Source of the DNA: Verrucomicrobiota bacterium
GTDB taxonomy: Bacteria > Verrucomicrobiota > Verrucomicrobiia > Verrucomicrobiales > Akkermansiaceae
Direction of reading: 5' to 3'
Length of the DNA: 46,513 bases
NCBI GenBank assembly: GCA_004293285.1
Contig: RDYF01000035.1
Coordinates: 877 to 47,389, forward strand
Below, in pieces: positions 35,235 to 44,455 of the stretch. Positions within the stretch are counted from its first letter, which is position 1; the number at the start of each line of letters is the position of its first letter. The notes under the pieces were generated by a model that saw only the letters and a list, made by a program, of their open reading frames with translations, did no database searches and was not told where the DNA came from. The position numbers were made by a program, and so were the translations under genes.

Positions 35235-38200
35235 TTATTTGGTAAGGGCTTCATCGAGATTGAACAATTGACTCGTGACCACCGTCCAAGCCGCTAACTC
35301 GGCAGCGGGAACTGAGGCATCGGGCTTGGTGGCGCCGATCGAAATCAACTGCGTGGCATCTTCCGCATGAGCTTGATAGTGCTTGAGCGATGCGGTCAGC
35401 GTTTCTTGCATCGTAGTGCTTTCGTCTTTCGATAGTTCACGACCGAGAATGCGTTCGGCGATGAATTGCAGTCGTTGATTCGCATCGGCCGAGTGCTTCA
35501 TCGACAACTGAGCGAGCTGGCGATAGCCTTCGACAAACTGCGGGTCATTGAGAGTGACAAATGCTTGCAGCGGAGTGTTGCTGATTTCCCGGCGCACGCA
35601 GAAAAGCTCGCGCGTTGGTGCATTGAGAATTTCCATGCTAGGTGGCGGCGCGGTGCGTTTCCACAAGGTATACATCGAACGACGATACAGCTTGTCGCCC
35701 GAGTCCTGTTGGTAAACGCGAGTGTTCGATTCAGGCATAGCGACCGCTTCCCAGATGCCGGTGGGTTGGTAGGGCTTGACCGAAGGCCCACCGACCACAG
35801 GGGTAAGGAGTTCCGCTTGCTTGAGAATGGTGTCGCGCAAAGGTTCCGCTTCCAAGCGGAATCGTGGCGCACGGGCCAGCAGACGGTTCAGCGGATCACG
35901 CTCCAACTTTTCCTTGCTGATGGTGCTCGATTGACGATAGGTCGCCGAAGTGACGATGAGCTTCGCCATGTGACGATAGTTCCAGCCCGAATCGATGAAC
36001 TCCACGGCAAGCCAGTCGAGCAATTGCGGGTGAGACGGGCGAGCGCCCATGATGCCAAAGTCCTCGACAGTTTCGACGATGCCGGTGCCAAAAAGGTAGC
36101 CCCACAGGCGATTCATCGTCACACGACCAACTAGTGGGTTTTTCTTGTCCACCAGCCACATGCCGAGCCCCAAACGGTTTTTCGGCATCTCTGCGGTCAT
36201 CGGATGGAGCACTTTGGGCACGCCGACACCGACTTTTTCGCCTTTATCCGAATACGAACCGCGGTTGAGAACGTGAGCAAATGGCTCTTGGTTGGGTTTT
36301 TCTTCCATCACCAAAGTCATGGCACCGCGCGATTTCAGGCTTTCGGATTCTTGCTTCAGCGAAACCAGGCGATCGCGGAGTTCTTTGGACTTGGGATCGT
36401 GGAGATTGAGGTAGTGTTGATACAATGCCTTTTGTTGCTCCGGAGTGCGTCGGTCCGCGGCGATGGCCAGAATGTTTTGCATCGGAGTGCGGTTGGCGAG
36501 ATTCGCGACATCATCAGCGGAGAGCGCACGCTGATAAATACGCAGGTCTTGAATCAAGGTTGTGCCGTTCAAATTGCTACCACCAGTGCGAGCACCAATC
36601 GTCAATGGGACGGCCGTTTGGATGTTCGGACCGACACTGCGAGCGGTGTAGGTTTGAGCGGCAGCTTTGCCATTGATGTAAATGGTGAGCAATTGGTCCG
36701 AGGCCTTCGATCCATCGCAGACGACAGCGACATGGTGCCACTTTCCTGGAGCGAGCGCTTCATTGGCCACGGCTTTGGAGCCGGCTTTCGTCCAGTTGTC
36801 GACAATATGCATCGCGGGCTGGCCGTTTTCGAGCCAGAAATCCCAACCGCGGTAGTCTTCGGCATGATTCATGCGAGCAAATACAGCACCATTGGGTTTT
36901 CCTTCGACATAGATGAAAGTCGAGTAAGAGAAAGAATCAGTGCGTTTGAAATTGCCGATGTCGCCCAGCGAAAGGACTTGGGCATTGGCAACAAGTGCGT
37001 GGCCGTTCGGTGCTGCGCGACGCTGCACCTTGGCATTGCTCTCGAAAGGCTGTCCCAGCAGCTTGCCGCGCACGGGGCCTTCCGATTCGGTCAAAGGAAG
37101 GGCGAAAATCAGCGACGGATCTGGTGCATCGGGCGCGGGAGCTGGTTGAGAGGAGGCCCAGGCATCGAAATCGGCTTGAGCCGACTTCTCGCGCTCTGCC
37201 AGTTGTTTTTCAGTAGCTGCCAATTGCTTCTCAATTTCCGCGATGCGCGGACGATCGGCGAGCGCCGGAGCGAAAAGGCTGGGCGGGTGCTGGGCGTTAT
37301 TGCCATCGAGCGCCGACATCGGTGTGTTGCGGAAGAAGGCAGTCATTTGATAAAATTCCTTCTGCGAAATCGGATCGAATTTGTGATCATGGCATGCCGC
37401 GCATTGGGTCGATAGACCCAGCCACAGCGCCGAAGCGTTTGCGACCTGATCGCCAGCGTAAATGGCATAGTATTCTTCTGCAATCGCGCCGCCCTCACCC
37501 GTGGTGGGCATGCAGCGTGCGTAGCCCGTTGCGATTTTTTGTTCGAGCGATGGTTCCGAGAAAAGGTCGCCACCGAGCTGTTCGATGGTGAATTGATCCC
37601 AAGGCTTGTTGTCTTTGAAAGCTTGAATTACCCAATCGCGATACGGCCAGATCGAGCGGTAGTTGTCGAAGTGAATGCCGTGGGTGTCGCCATAGCGCAC
37701 GGCATCGAGCCACTGACGGGCGAAATGCTCAGCTCCCTCGGTCGAACCAAGCATGCGATCGGCTGCCTCGGCGATGGCTTTGTCGGCATCGAGCACAAAA
37801 GCATTTTCAAAGGCTGCGAGGTCCTTCGGCGCGGGTGGTAGGCCGGTGAGGTCGTAGCTCAGTCGACGGAACAAGCGCCGTGGTGACTCGGTGGGATTGG
37901 GTGGCAACTTCTCCTGTTCAAGGCGAGCCAGAATGAATTGGTCGATGGGGTTCTTCACCCATTTTTGCTGAGCAACAGTGGGGGGGCTTGGCTTTTTGGG
38001 GGCGACGAAGGACCAATGTTCTTCATACTTAGCTCCTTGTTCGATCCATTTTTCGAGTAGGGCAAGCTGTCGAGGAGTGATCTCCTTGTGCGCCTCGGGA
38101 GGAGGCATGCGTAGATCGGGATCGGTCTCTTTGATGTATTGAATCATCGTCGAGTTCTTCGGATCGCCCGGCTTGATCACTTCCAAGCCGTCTTCCCGCT

Positions 38201-38480
38201 TGGCAAAGGCAAATTCCGGGCGGTCGAGACGCAGAGGCTCTTTCTTCGGCTCACGGGTGCTCGAGTCGGGGCCGTGGCAATGAAAGCAAGTATCCGCCAA
38301 GATGGGCTGAATGTGCTCGTTGAAAGAAACAACGTCTGGCAAAGCGCTTGTCGTTTCTGCTGCGGCGGTCTGCGGGGCATCGGCGGAGCTGTCTTTCGGT
38401 GCCTGGGCCGTGGTCTGCTTCGAGCAAGCGGTCAAGGCTGCCGATGCAAGCAACAGCAACAAAGTGTGGGTTCGTTTCAT
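35235..38480 (-). CDS. DUF1549/DUF1553 lipoprotein with Planctomycete-type cytochrome c and LamG domain
   Basis: 1081 residues. A lipoprotein signal is visible, with lipobox L-T-A-C and the cysteine at 19. The Planctomycete cytochrome c domain (PSCyt1) has a C-F-H-C-H haem site at 65-69. The DUF1549 part follows (Q-F-I-L-A-R-L-E, L-S-Y-D-L-T-G-L-P, Q-W-L-D-A-V-R-Y, C-A-A-C-H-D-H-K). At about residues 500-660 a laminin-G/concanavalin-like domain is inserted (W-H-H-V-A-V-V, I-Y-I-N-G-K-A-A, L-R-I-Y-Q-R-A-L). The C-terminal DUF1553 block includes M-N-R-L-W-G-Y-L-F-G-T-G. These proteins are thought to take part in outer electron transfer or carbohydrate handling, but no enzyme activity is proven. 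It precedes its DUF1501 partner. Confidence 0.92.
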   Translation of the reverse strand: MKRTHTLLLLLASAALTACSKQTTAQAPKDSSADAPQTAAAETTSALPDVVSFNEHIQPILADTCFHCHGPDSSTREPKKEPLRLDRPEFAFAKREDGLEVIKPGDPKNSTMIQYIKETDPDLRMPPPEAHKEITPRQLALLEKWIEQGAKYEEHWSFVAPKKPSPPTVAQQKWVKNPIDQFILARLEQEKLPPNPTESPRRLFRRLSYDLTGLPPAPKDLAAFENAFVLDADKAIAEAADRMLGSTEGAEHFARQWLDAVRYGDTHGIHFDNYRSIWPYRDWVIQAFKDNKPWDQFTIEQLGGDLFSEPSLEQKIATGYARCMPTTGEGGAIAEEYYAIYAGDQVANASALWLGLSTQCAACHDHKFDPISQKEFYQMTAFFRNTPMSALDGNNAQHPPSLFAPALADRPRIAEIEKQLAATEKQLAEREKSAQADFDAWASSQPAPAPDAPDPSLIFALPLTESEGPVRGKLLGQPFESNAKVQRRAAPNGHALVANAQVLSLGDIGNFKRTDSFSYSTFIYVEGKPNGAVFARMNHAEDYRGWDFWLENGQPAMHIVDNWTKAGSKAVANEALAPGKWHHVAVVCDGSKASDQLLTIYINGKAAAQTYTARSVGPNIQTAVPLTIGARTGGSNLNGTTLIQDLRIYQRALSADDVANLANRTPMQNILAIAADRRTPEQQKALYQHYLNLHDPKSKELRDRLVSLKQESESLKSRGAMTLVMEEKPNQEPFAHVLNRGSYSDKGEKVGVGVPKVLHPMTAEMPKNRLGLGMWLVDKKNPLVGRVTMNRLWGYLFGTGIVETVEDFGIMGARPSHPQLLDWLAVEFIDSGWNYRHMAKLIVTSATYRQSSTISKEKLERDPLNRLLARAPRFRLEAEPLRDTILKQAELLTPVVGGPSVKPYQPTGIWEAVAMPESNTRVYQQDSGDKLYRRSMYTLWKRTAPPPSMEILNAPTRELFCVRREISNTPLQAFVTLNDPQFVEGYRQLAQLSMKHSADANQRLQFIAERILGRELSKDESTTMQETLTASLKHYQAHAEDATQLISIGATKPDASVPAAELAAWTVVTSQLFNLDEALTK

Positions 38481-38538
38481 GTCAGTGAGTTAATGCAAAA
38501 AATACGTGGTGAAAAGCATCGATCTTTCAACTTTTGTG

Positions 38539-38970
38539 TCATCGCGACGAGTTCGATGGCTCTGTAGGAGTGGGTTCTCGTGGCTCGGACATTTCGTTAA
38601 GATAGATGTTTAGTGCGCCATTGGAAGCGAGAACTTCCCAGAGCGATAAAAAAAGTGAGATTGCCATGCTGACGGAACTAAAGACAAACAGCATCACGCC
38701 GCTGGTTTGTTGATCGAGGAGCAGGCACAGAATCGAGGAAAGACAGCCAATCAAGCTCAGCACACCTGTCGCTTGGCACCAACGGATGAGCTCGATCCGA
38801 CGGCGGATGTTGATGATTTGCGCGCGCAGGCTGGGCTCGTGTCCGTAGAGCCAGTCCGAATGAAGTTTTCGTACCAGTGAGCTGAGGTGCAAAAAGCGAT
38901 TGGTGTAAGCTAAGAAAATGAGCGAAATGGCGGGGAAGAGGGCGGCGGGGCTGGTGAGGGTGATTTCCAT
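38539..38970 (-). CDS. DUF2721 membrane protein
   Basis: 143 residues. Three transmembrane helices are seen: one at the N-terminus (F-P-A-I-S-L-I-F-L-A-Y) and two close together in the second half (V-L-S-L-I-G-C-L-S-S-I-L-C-L-L and V-M-L-F-V-F-S-S-V-S-M-A-I-S-L). The middle is charged (R-A-Q-I-I-N-I-R-R-R-I-E-L-I). This is the layout of DUF2721 proteins, whose role is not known. The ATG at 38970 is the start; a longer reading to 39162 has no helix before it and overlaps the ispG start. Divergent from ispG with 181 bases between. Confidence 0.7.
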   Translation of the reverse strand: MEITLTSPAALFPAISLIFLAYTNRFLHLSSLVRKLHSDWLYGHEPSLRAQIINIRRRIELIRWCQATGVLSLIGCLSSILCLLLDQQTSGVMLFVFSSVSMAISLFLSLWEVLASNGALNIYLNEMSEPREPTPTEPSNSSR

Positions 38971-39151
38971 AGGAGTGGTCGGGGTGTGGGGACTTGGTAT
39001 GCTTTTTTCGTGCCACAAGGTAGCGGAAGATGAAGCCGATGGCAAATCTCTTGCACGGTTGCTTTGGGAGAAGTCGCACGACGCGTGTGAGCGGAAATTT
39101 TTCATGCGGAAAGATTGCGCGCTCGGAACGACCTGTGTATGCTCCGCGCGA

Positions 39152-40945
39152 ATGAACTCCACGGAATTTTTGCGCTACTGCCCCGATTTGCTTCATTATG
39201 CACGACGTCGTTGTCGCGAGGTGATGGTGGGAAATGTCGGCATCGGTGGTGACAACCCGGTGCGTGTGCAGTCGATGATTACCTCCGACACGCGTGACAC
39301 GGAAGCCTGTGTGAAAGAAGTCCTGAGCTTGGCTGAGGTGGGTTGCGAGATTGTCCGCATCACGGCGCAAACCAAGGTCTATGCGGCGAATTTAGAAAAC
39401 ATCGTCCGCGAAGTGCGCGCCGCTGGCTGCACCGTTCCCTTGGTGGCCGACATTCATTTCAAGCCGGATGCGGCGATGGAAGCGGCGAAGTGGGTGGATA
39501 AAATTCGCGTCAATCCCGGCAATTATGCCGATAAGAAAAAGTTCGAAATCCGCGAATACACCGATGAGCAATACCAGGAGGAACTGGAGCGCATTCGCGA
39601 GGAGTTCACTCCTTTGGTCGAGCTTTGCAAGGAGAAGAAGCGCGCCATGCGCATTGGTACCAATCACGGGTCGCTCTCCGATCGCATCATGAATCGCTAT
39701 GGCGACACGCCTCTCGGCATGGTGGAAAGTGCCTTTGAGTTCGCGCGTATTGCTCGCGATTTGGATTTCCATAATTTTGTGTTTTCGATGAAGGCATCGA
39801 ACCCCAAAGTGATGATCGAAGCCTATCGCTTGTTGGTCGCACGTTTGGAGCAGGAAGGCGCGGATTGGAATTATCCCATTCACCTCGGCGTGACGGAAGC
39901 GGGTGATGGGGAAGATGGTCGTATCAAGAGTGCGATAGGCATGGGCTCATTGCTCGCCGATGGCATTGGCGATACCGTGCGGGTTTCGCTTACGGAAGAT
40001 GCGATTCACGAAATTCCCGTCGCACGGGCGCTGGTGAAGCCTTTTCTTGATGGCAGTTTCGGCTCAGCCGTCAGTGCGCATGCAAGTGCTGATCAGCTTT
40101 CTTACAATCCATTTAGCTACGAGCGCCGCGCCTCAGAAAAGATCGAGGTCATGGGCGTGCCTGTCGGCGGCGGTGAGACGATTCGCGTAGTCACGACGCA
40201 GGAAAAATGGAATGCGGTGGCGCATAAGTTTTCTTCGTTAGGCGATTACAAGCCGGAAATCATCTTGGAAAAATCGGCGGTCATCGCCATCGACCCACGC
40301 GATGAGTCCGCTGTTTCTGCGGTGAACGCGCAGCTGAAGCCCGCTTTGGTGACGGTAGCCGATGGCGTTACGATGGAGGTGATCCACGCCTTCCGCTTGC
40401 TTGCCTCACGTATCGATGCGCGTCATTCGATTTTGCTTAAGGATGTGCTCCGTCCTGTGGAGGGCGAAGTCGATTTTCAAGAAGCTTTGCTTGTTGCTTC
40501 GCGCAACATCGGTTCGCTGCTCTGCGATGGCATTGGCGATGCGGTATTGGTGCAAGGCGAAAATGCTCCTGGGCAGAGCTTCCGTTTGTCGTACAACATT
40601 CTCCAAGCATCGGGTGCGCGCATTTTCAAAACCGATTACGTGGCTTGCCCTAGCTGCGGGCGAACTTTGTTCAATTTGCAGTCGACCACCCAAAAGATCC
40701 GCGCGGCGACGGGGCACCTGAAAGGCGTGCGCATTGCCGTCATGGGCTGCATTGTCAATGGCCCAGGGGAAATGGCGGATGCCGATTTTGGTTATGTCGG
40801 CGGCGCACCGAACAAGATCAATCTCTATGTCGGCAAAACGGCAGTGAAGTTTAACATTCCCGAAGACGAAGCTGTGGATCGATTGATCGACTTGATTCGC
40901 GAGCACGGCAAATGGATTGATGCGCCGGTGAGTGAGGCTTCCTGA
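39152..40945 (+). CDS. ispG: 4-hydroxy-3-methylbut-2-enyl-diphosphate synthase, long form
   Basis: 597 residues, against about 370 in E. coli. IspG carries out the reductive ring opening of MEcPP to HMBPP in the MEP isoprenoid route, using a 4Fe-4S cluster. The TIM-barrel start is seen in V-M-V-G-N-V-G-I-G-G-D-N-P-V-R-V-Q-S-M. The cluster is bound by C499, C502 and C533 with E540, within P-S-C-G-R-T and G-C-I-V-N-G-P-G-E. The extra about 220 residues form the insert domain known from plant, chlamydial and Bacteroidetes IspG. ATG 39152 is chosen because the family sequence starts there; the frame is open further upstream but without homologous content. Confidence 0.95.
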   Translation: MNSTEFLRYCPDLLHYARRRCREVMVGNVGIGGDNPVRVQSMITSDTRDTEACVKEVLSLAEVGCEIVRITAQTKVYAANLENIVREVRAAGCTVPLVADIHFKPDAAMEAAKWVDKIRVNPGNYADKKKFEIREYTDEQYQEELERIREEFTPLVELCKEKKRAMRIGTNHGSLSDRIMNRYGDTPLGMVESAFEFARIARDLDFHNFVFSMKASNPKVMIEAYRLLVARLEQEGADWNYPIHLGVTEAGDGEDGRIKSAIGMGSLLADGIGDTVRVSLTEDAIHEIPVARALVKPFLDGSFGSAVSAHASADQLSYNPFSYERRASEKIEVMGVPVGGGETIRVVTTQEKWNAVAHKFSSLGDYKPEIILEKSAVIAIDPRDESAVSAVNAQLKPALVTVADGVTMEVIHAFRLLASRIDARHSILLKDVLRPVEGEVDFQEALLVASRNIGSLLCDGIGDAVLVQGENAPGQSFRLSYNILQASGARIFKTDYVACPSCGRTLFNLQSTTQKIRAATGHLKGVRIAVMGCIVNGPGEMADADFGYVGGAPNKINLYVGKTAVKFNIPEDEAVDRLIDLIREHGKWIDAPVSEAS

Positions 40946-40951
40946 TCGGCA

Positions 40952-41962
40952 TCAGCGCTCCTGCCACATGCGGACGAGTGCGTCGTACACGTGCTCGACC
41001 GCGAGTTCCTTCTGGCACCGCAGATCCAGAGCGCATTTGTTCGACAAACATGGCGAGCACTCGACTTTACGACGTATCACGCGATTTTGTTTGCCCAAGG
41101 GTCTTTTCCAGTCGGGATCATTCGGGCCGAAGAGGGTCAGCGTCGGAGCTCCGACATGGGCACTCAGGTGCGCGAAACTCGAGTCGGCGGTGACGGTGAT
41201 GGTCGTTTCTGGAAAAATGCGCCAAGCGTCGGACCACTGCTCCATGGGTTGGATGCGACAATCAAGTTGTTTCAATTCCCGTGGCAGATCCCGATCGGGC
41301 AATACCACCAGGGAGATTTCTGCCTCGTGCTCGCTGCGAAACTTTTCGAGGAGTTGTTTCCAAGAATCGGCTGGCCATTCGTGAGAAGGCCCAAAATCAC
41401 TCAGTGGGGAGATGGTCAATTGCGCCCGCTCGGGTTGGGTCCGCTTTTGGCAAGGCTGGAAAAAGTGCGGTTTGTTGTAGGGGATCTTGAGTGCCTCAAG
41501 GAAGTTGAGATAGTGCTGCACTCGGTGCGTTGCTGGCCCGTACACGATGGGTAGAGGAATGAGATCGGTGGCGAGGCGCGAAAGCGGTTTTGTCTGATAG
41601 CAAAGAATCTGTTTGAGTTTCATCGAGCGACATAAATCGCTGACTAGGTTCGATTCCCACAACAAAGCGGCGTCCCAATTTTTTTTCGATTCGATCAATG
41701 CGTGACGCAGTGCCGATACTTTGGTGCGACGATCATAAGTGATGATGGCATCGATCTTGCCAATGCTCTGCCACAGGTGGACTTGCTGTTCGTGACATAC
41801 GACTCCGATGGTGGAGAGAGGTCGCGCGGCGCGCAGCGCGCGCAATGCAGGGGCGGCAAAGCAGGCTTCATCCCAGCGCTCGGGGGCGGCGAATAAGATC
41901 GCGCCGCCATACAGCCCAATCGGCGGTTTTTCGGGCAGGGGATTGTGAGAGGTCGATGACAT
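40952..41962 (-). CDS. Glycosyltransferase family 9 (heptosyltransferase-like)
   Basis: 336 residues, cytoplasmic and membrane-associated in the family. GT9 enzymes add heptose or related sugars to the LPS core. The family signs are the C-terminal block V-T-A-D-S-S-F-A-H-L-S-A-H-V-G-A-P-T-L-T-L-F-G, followed by a cysteine-rich end (C-S-P-C-L-S-N-K-C-A-L-D-L-R-C), commonly seen in heptosyltransferase-type proteins. The N-terminus has a poorly conserved Rossmann part (I-L-F-A-A-P-E-R-W-D-E). A matching LPS gene cluster is not seen in this window. Converges on ispG with 6 bases between. Confidence 0.85.
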   Translation of the reverse strand: MSSTSHNPLPEKPPIGLYGGAILFAAPERWDEACFAAPALRALRAARPLSTIGVVCHEQQVHLWQSIGKIDAIITYDRRTKVSALRHALIESKKNWDAALLWESNLVSDLCRSMKLKQILCYQTKPLSRLATDLIPLPIVYGPATHRVQHYLNFLEALKIPYNKPHFFQPCQKRTQPERAQLTISPLSDFGPSHEWPADSWKQLLEKFRSEHEAEISLVVLPDRDLPRELKQLDCRIQPMEQWSDAWRIFPETTITVTADSSFAHLSAHVGAPTLTLFGPNDPDWKRPLGKQNRVIRRKVECSPCLSNKCALDLRCQKELAVEHVYDALVRMWQER

Positions 41963-41983
41963 GAAGGAAAAATGCGCCCCTTT

Positions 41984-42592
41984 TTACGGTTCGATCGCCG
42001 CATCGTCAATCCACTCGACTGGAGAAAAGTGTTTTGGTTGGTGAAAATCCGGAGTTTCTCCCGGAAGTGGGTTGACGCTAACAAATTGTTGCGCGGGCGA
42101 GCGGGTGATGAAGGTTACGTTGAGTCGTGAGGCCGCCGACCAGTCGATGCGTGCGGCGAGTAGGTCGAGAGGAATGGATAGAGCACTGAGCCACCCGCCC
42201 TCGGCAGAGAGTTCGGCAAAAGTGGCGACTTCGGGAAACGCCTGGTCATGCTGGTCAGCGCGTTGACGTGGCGCAATAAATTCGGCACTCCACCAGGCAC
42301 CATTGGCGGCCAAGTTGAATTCGAGGTATCGACCACTCCGCGGATCGGCGAGGAATAACTCGGCGCAGTCGTATTTCCATAGCTCTGCCAAAAATTGTGC
42401 CGGGCGCGCGCGCGGATGAAGTTGCGCCGGCGTTTTGCCTGCGGCAATAAACCACAAACGCTGCGGGTCGACCGCTAAAGAAAACATCAGAGGATGGAGC
42501 AGAGCTTGTCCTGAAAGGTCGCGCGAGACCCCCCAAAGAGGCAAGGACAGTTCTCCCCAAGTGAGCGGTTCCTTGCTTCGATGTATCTTCAT
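41984..42592 (-). CDS. CBM9-like (carbohydrate-binding) domain protein without visible signal peptide
   Basis: 202 residues, a single beta-rich domain. W-K-Y-D-C-A-E-L-F-L-A, R-Y-L-E-F-N-L-A-A-N-G-A-W-W and the closing F-H-Q-P-K-H-F-S-P-V-E correspond to the pattern of CBM9-like domains, which bind sugar-chain ends or act in DOMON-like sensing. The usual members are exported; here the protein begins M-K-I-H-R-S-K-E and has no hydrophobic signal. Its task is therefore uncertain. It is 21 bases upstream of the GT9 gene on the same strand and might be cotranscribed. Confidence 0.6.
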   Translation of the reverse strand: MKIHRSKEPLTWGELSLPLWGVSRDLSGQALLHPLMFSLAVDPQRLWFIAAGKTPAQLHPRARPAQFLAELWKYDCAELFLADPRSGRYLEFNLAANGAWWSAEFIAPRQRADQHDQAFPEVATFAELSAEGGWLSALSIPLDLLAARIDWSAASRLNVTFITRSPAQQFVSVNPLPGETPDFHQPKHFSPVEWIDDAAIEP

Positions 42593-42734
42593 GATAGTGC
42601 AAAAGAGCTACGGACAAATGAACCAATGAGTCATTTGCTCACGCAATGTGACAAAAAAAATCAAAAAAATCCACGAAAATTTGTAATAATGCTCGTCATG
42701 GGCATGTAAACTGCTTACGATTGCTACGTCGCAC

Positions 42735-43424
42735 ATGCCACGCACTACTTACAGTTCCTTGAAGACGATCGAATACATCGGTCCTCGTCCGCAAAAACCG
42801 AAACGAACTTTTTTTGGCGGTTGGATCATTTTGGCGATTTCTGTCAGCATGGCGATGTTTTTTGGTAAGCCCTTGCTCGCTTCGTTGAAGCCGGAGCAAA
42901 TGGTCGCTTCGGGCATGGCCGTGGAGCGTATCACAGATGAGCTGTCCAAATCGCAAAAGCCCTCTCACAAGCTTGCGGTAGCAGCTCTCAGCTTGGTGAA
43001 AAATTCGGAGGAAACGGAAAGCCTTCGTCACTCGGCCGATTTTTTGCTGAAAGTCTATCAAAAAGGTTTGAATTTGGATGTAAAGGAACTGCTTCATGAC
43101 GACATGTGCAGTGCGTTTTCGCAATATCCACAATTGTGGTATGAGCGTTCACCGAGCAAGGATCTGGATGCGACGCGTTTGCCCAACATTCAGCGCTTGT
43201 TTCATCGTTCGGGCGAAGATTTTTCTCAGACGGAACCCGCTGTGGGTGATGTCGTGTTCTGGGCCTTGCCTGATGGCACTACCCACACCGCTATCGTGGT
43301 GCCAGGTCCCGGCGTGCACGCGGACGAGATGTGGATCGTGCATTTTACTCCGAAAGGTGTGCTTTGGGAAAATAAGCTGAAGGACCACACGATGGTGCTC
43401 GGACGTTATCGATTCGGTCACTAA
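42735..43424 (+). CDS. Membrane-anchored DUF1287-like (NlpC/P60-related) protein
   Basis: 229 residues. One transmembrane segment at about 27-46 (F-F-G-G-W-I-I-L-A-I-S-V-S-M-A). The C-terminal part carries V-G-D-V-V-F-W-A-L-P-D-G-T-T-H-T-A-I-V-V with the conserved histidine, a pattern found in DUF1287 and close NlpC/P60-like enzymes that act on cell-wall peptides. A catalytic cysteine is not obvious in the short N-terminal part, so activity is doubtful. The next gene begins 24 bases further on and codes for a DUF1460 protein, which fits a cell-wall function. Confidence 0.55.
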   Translation: MPRTTYSSLKTIEYIGPRPQKPKRTFFGGWIILAISVSMAMFFGKPLLASLKPEQMVASGMAVERITDELSKSQKPSHKLAVAALSLVKNSEETESLRHSADFLLKVYQKGLNLDVKELLHDDMCSAFSQYPQLWYERSPSKDLDATRLPNIQRLFHRSGEDFSQTEPAVGDVVFWALPDGTTHTAIVVPGPGVHADEMWIVHFTPKGVLWENKLKDHTMVLGRYRFGH

Positions 43425-43448
43425 GACGAATCGGAAATGACGTGATTG

Positions 43449-44399
43449 ATGGCAGCTACGACGATGAAGTTTGGTTCTTTCGCGCGGCACATGTTTACGA
43501 TGTTGCTTGGATGCTTGCTTATGTTTGCTTCCGTGTCGATGGCTGCTGAAGAGAGTGGCAAAAGGCAGTTGCCTTGGTCGACAGTATTTCAGGGCGAAGA
43601 AAAGTTTCAGGTGATGGTCAAAAAGGCGCAAGCGGAGCGCTGGCGAGATCAACCCATCGGAGTACGCACGGTGCTAGCGGCACGTGCATTGCTTGGGACG
43701 AAGTATGTCAATTTCACCTTGGAAGTGGACGATCACATCGAACATCCCGTGGTCAATCTTCAAGCCATGGATTGTTGGACTTTTTACGAAAATGCTTTGG
43801 GTTTTGCTCGAATGTTGCAAGCCCATCAAGGTCCTTATTCCCCCCAGGACTTGGTGCGTATGGTGGAACTAGAACGGTATCGCAATGGCAAATGCGATGG
43901 CAGCTACCTCAGTCGCATGCATCACTTGGAAGAAGTTTTTGCCGACAATCAACGTCGGGGTCTTGCGCAAAATATCACCGCACAGCTTCCGGGAGCGTTG
44001 CGAATGCGCAAAGAAGTCACGGAGATGACCGAGCAATGGTCGAGTTATCGCTATTTGAAAGCAAATCCTCGCTTGATCAAACCGATGGCTAAGATCGAAA
44101 AGCGAGTCTCGCGTTTGCCGGTTCATTATGTGCCCAAAGAGCGAGTAAGAGCGGTGGAAGCGCTATTGCAGGATGGCGATATTTGCGCGATTGCGACGAC
44201 GCTGCCTTTTCAGTATACTTCCCACGTGGGTTTGATCATGCGTTTGCGTGGTAGGGCCTATTTCATGCATGCGACATCGAGTCGCGATAAAGGTCGCTGC
44301 ACGGCGCTCGACAAACCGATCACGGACTACCTGATGGAAAGCCCTCGACACGCAGGCATCATCATTTGTCGACCTAAGGATTTGCCGATAAAAAAGTGA
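43449..44399 (+). CDS. DUF1460 protein, putative secreted N-acetylmuramoyl-L-alanine amidase
   Basis: 316 residues. A signal peptide is seen within residues 10-33 (L-L-G-C-L-L-M-F-A-S-V-S-M-A-A). The DUF1460 blocks are complete: V-N-L-Q-A-M-D-C-W-T-F-Y-E-N-A with the likely catalytic cysteine, Y-R-N-G-K-C-D-G-S-Y-L-S-R-M-H-H, and near the end Y-T-S-H-V-G-L-I with the histidine. The fold is NlpC/P60-like and relatives cleave the bond between the muramic acid and the first peptide residue. ATG 43449 is used; further starts in frame (TTG 43446, ATG 43464) are possible. Confidence 0.85.
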   Translation: MAATTMKFGSFARHMFTMLLGCLLMFASVSMAAEESGKRQLPWSTVFQGEEKFQVMVKKAQAERWRDQPIGVRTVLAARALLGTKYVNFTLEVDDHIEHPVVNLQAMDCWTFYENALGFARMLQAHQGPYSPQDLVRMVELERYRNGKCDGSYLSRMHHLEEVFADNQRRGLAQNITAQLPGALRMRKEVTEMTEQWSSYRYLKANPRLIKPMAKIEKRVSRLPVHYVPKERVRAVEALLQDGDICAIATTLPFQYTSHVGLIMRLRGRAYFMHATSSRDKGRCTALDKPITDYLMESPRHAGIIICRPKDLPIKK

Positions 44400-44455
44400 A
44401 GGGCAGCGAAGATGTTTCTTGCCACAACGCGGACTGATGCTAAGTTGAGTTCGCT

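Noticed and set aside
36204..37415. A 403-codon open frame on the plus strand
   Set aside because: It is antisense to the DUF1553 gene; long shadow frames are frequent at this base composition.
38918..39151. An N-terminal extension of ispG
   Set aside because: It lacks family similarity and runs over the divergent promoter and the DUF2721 start.
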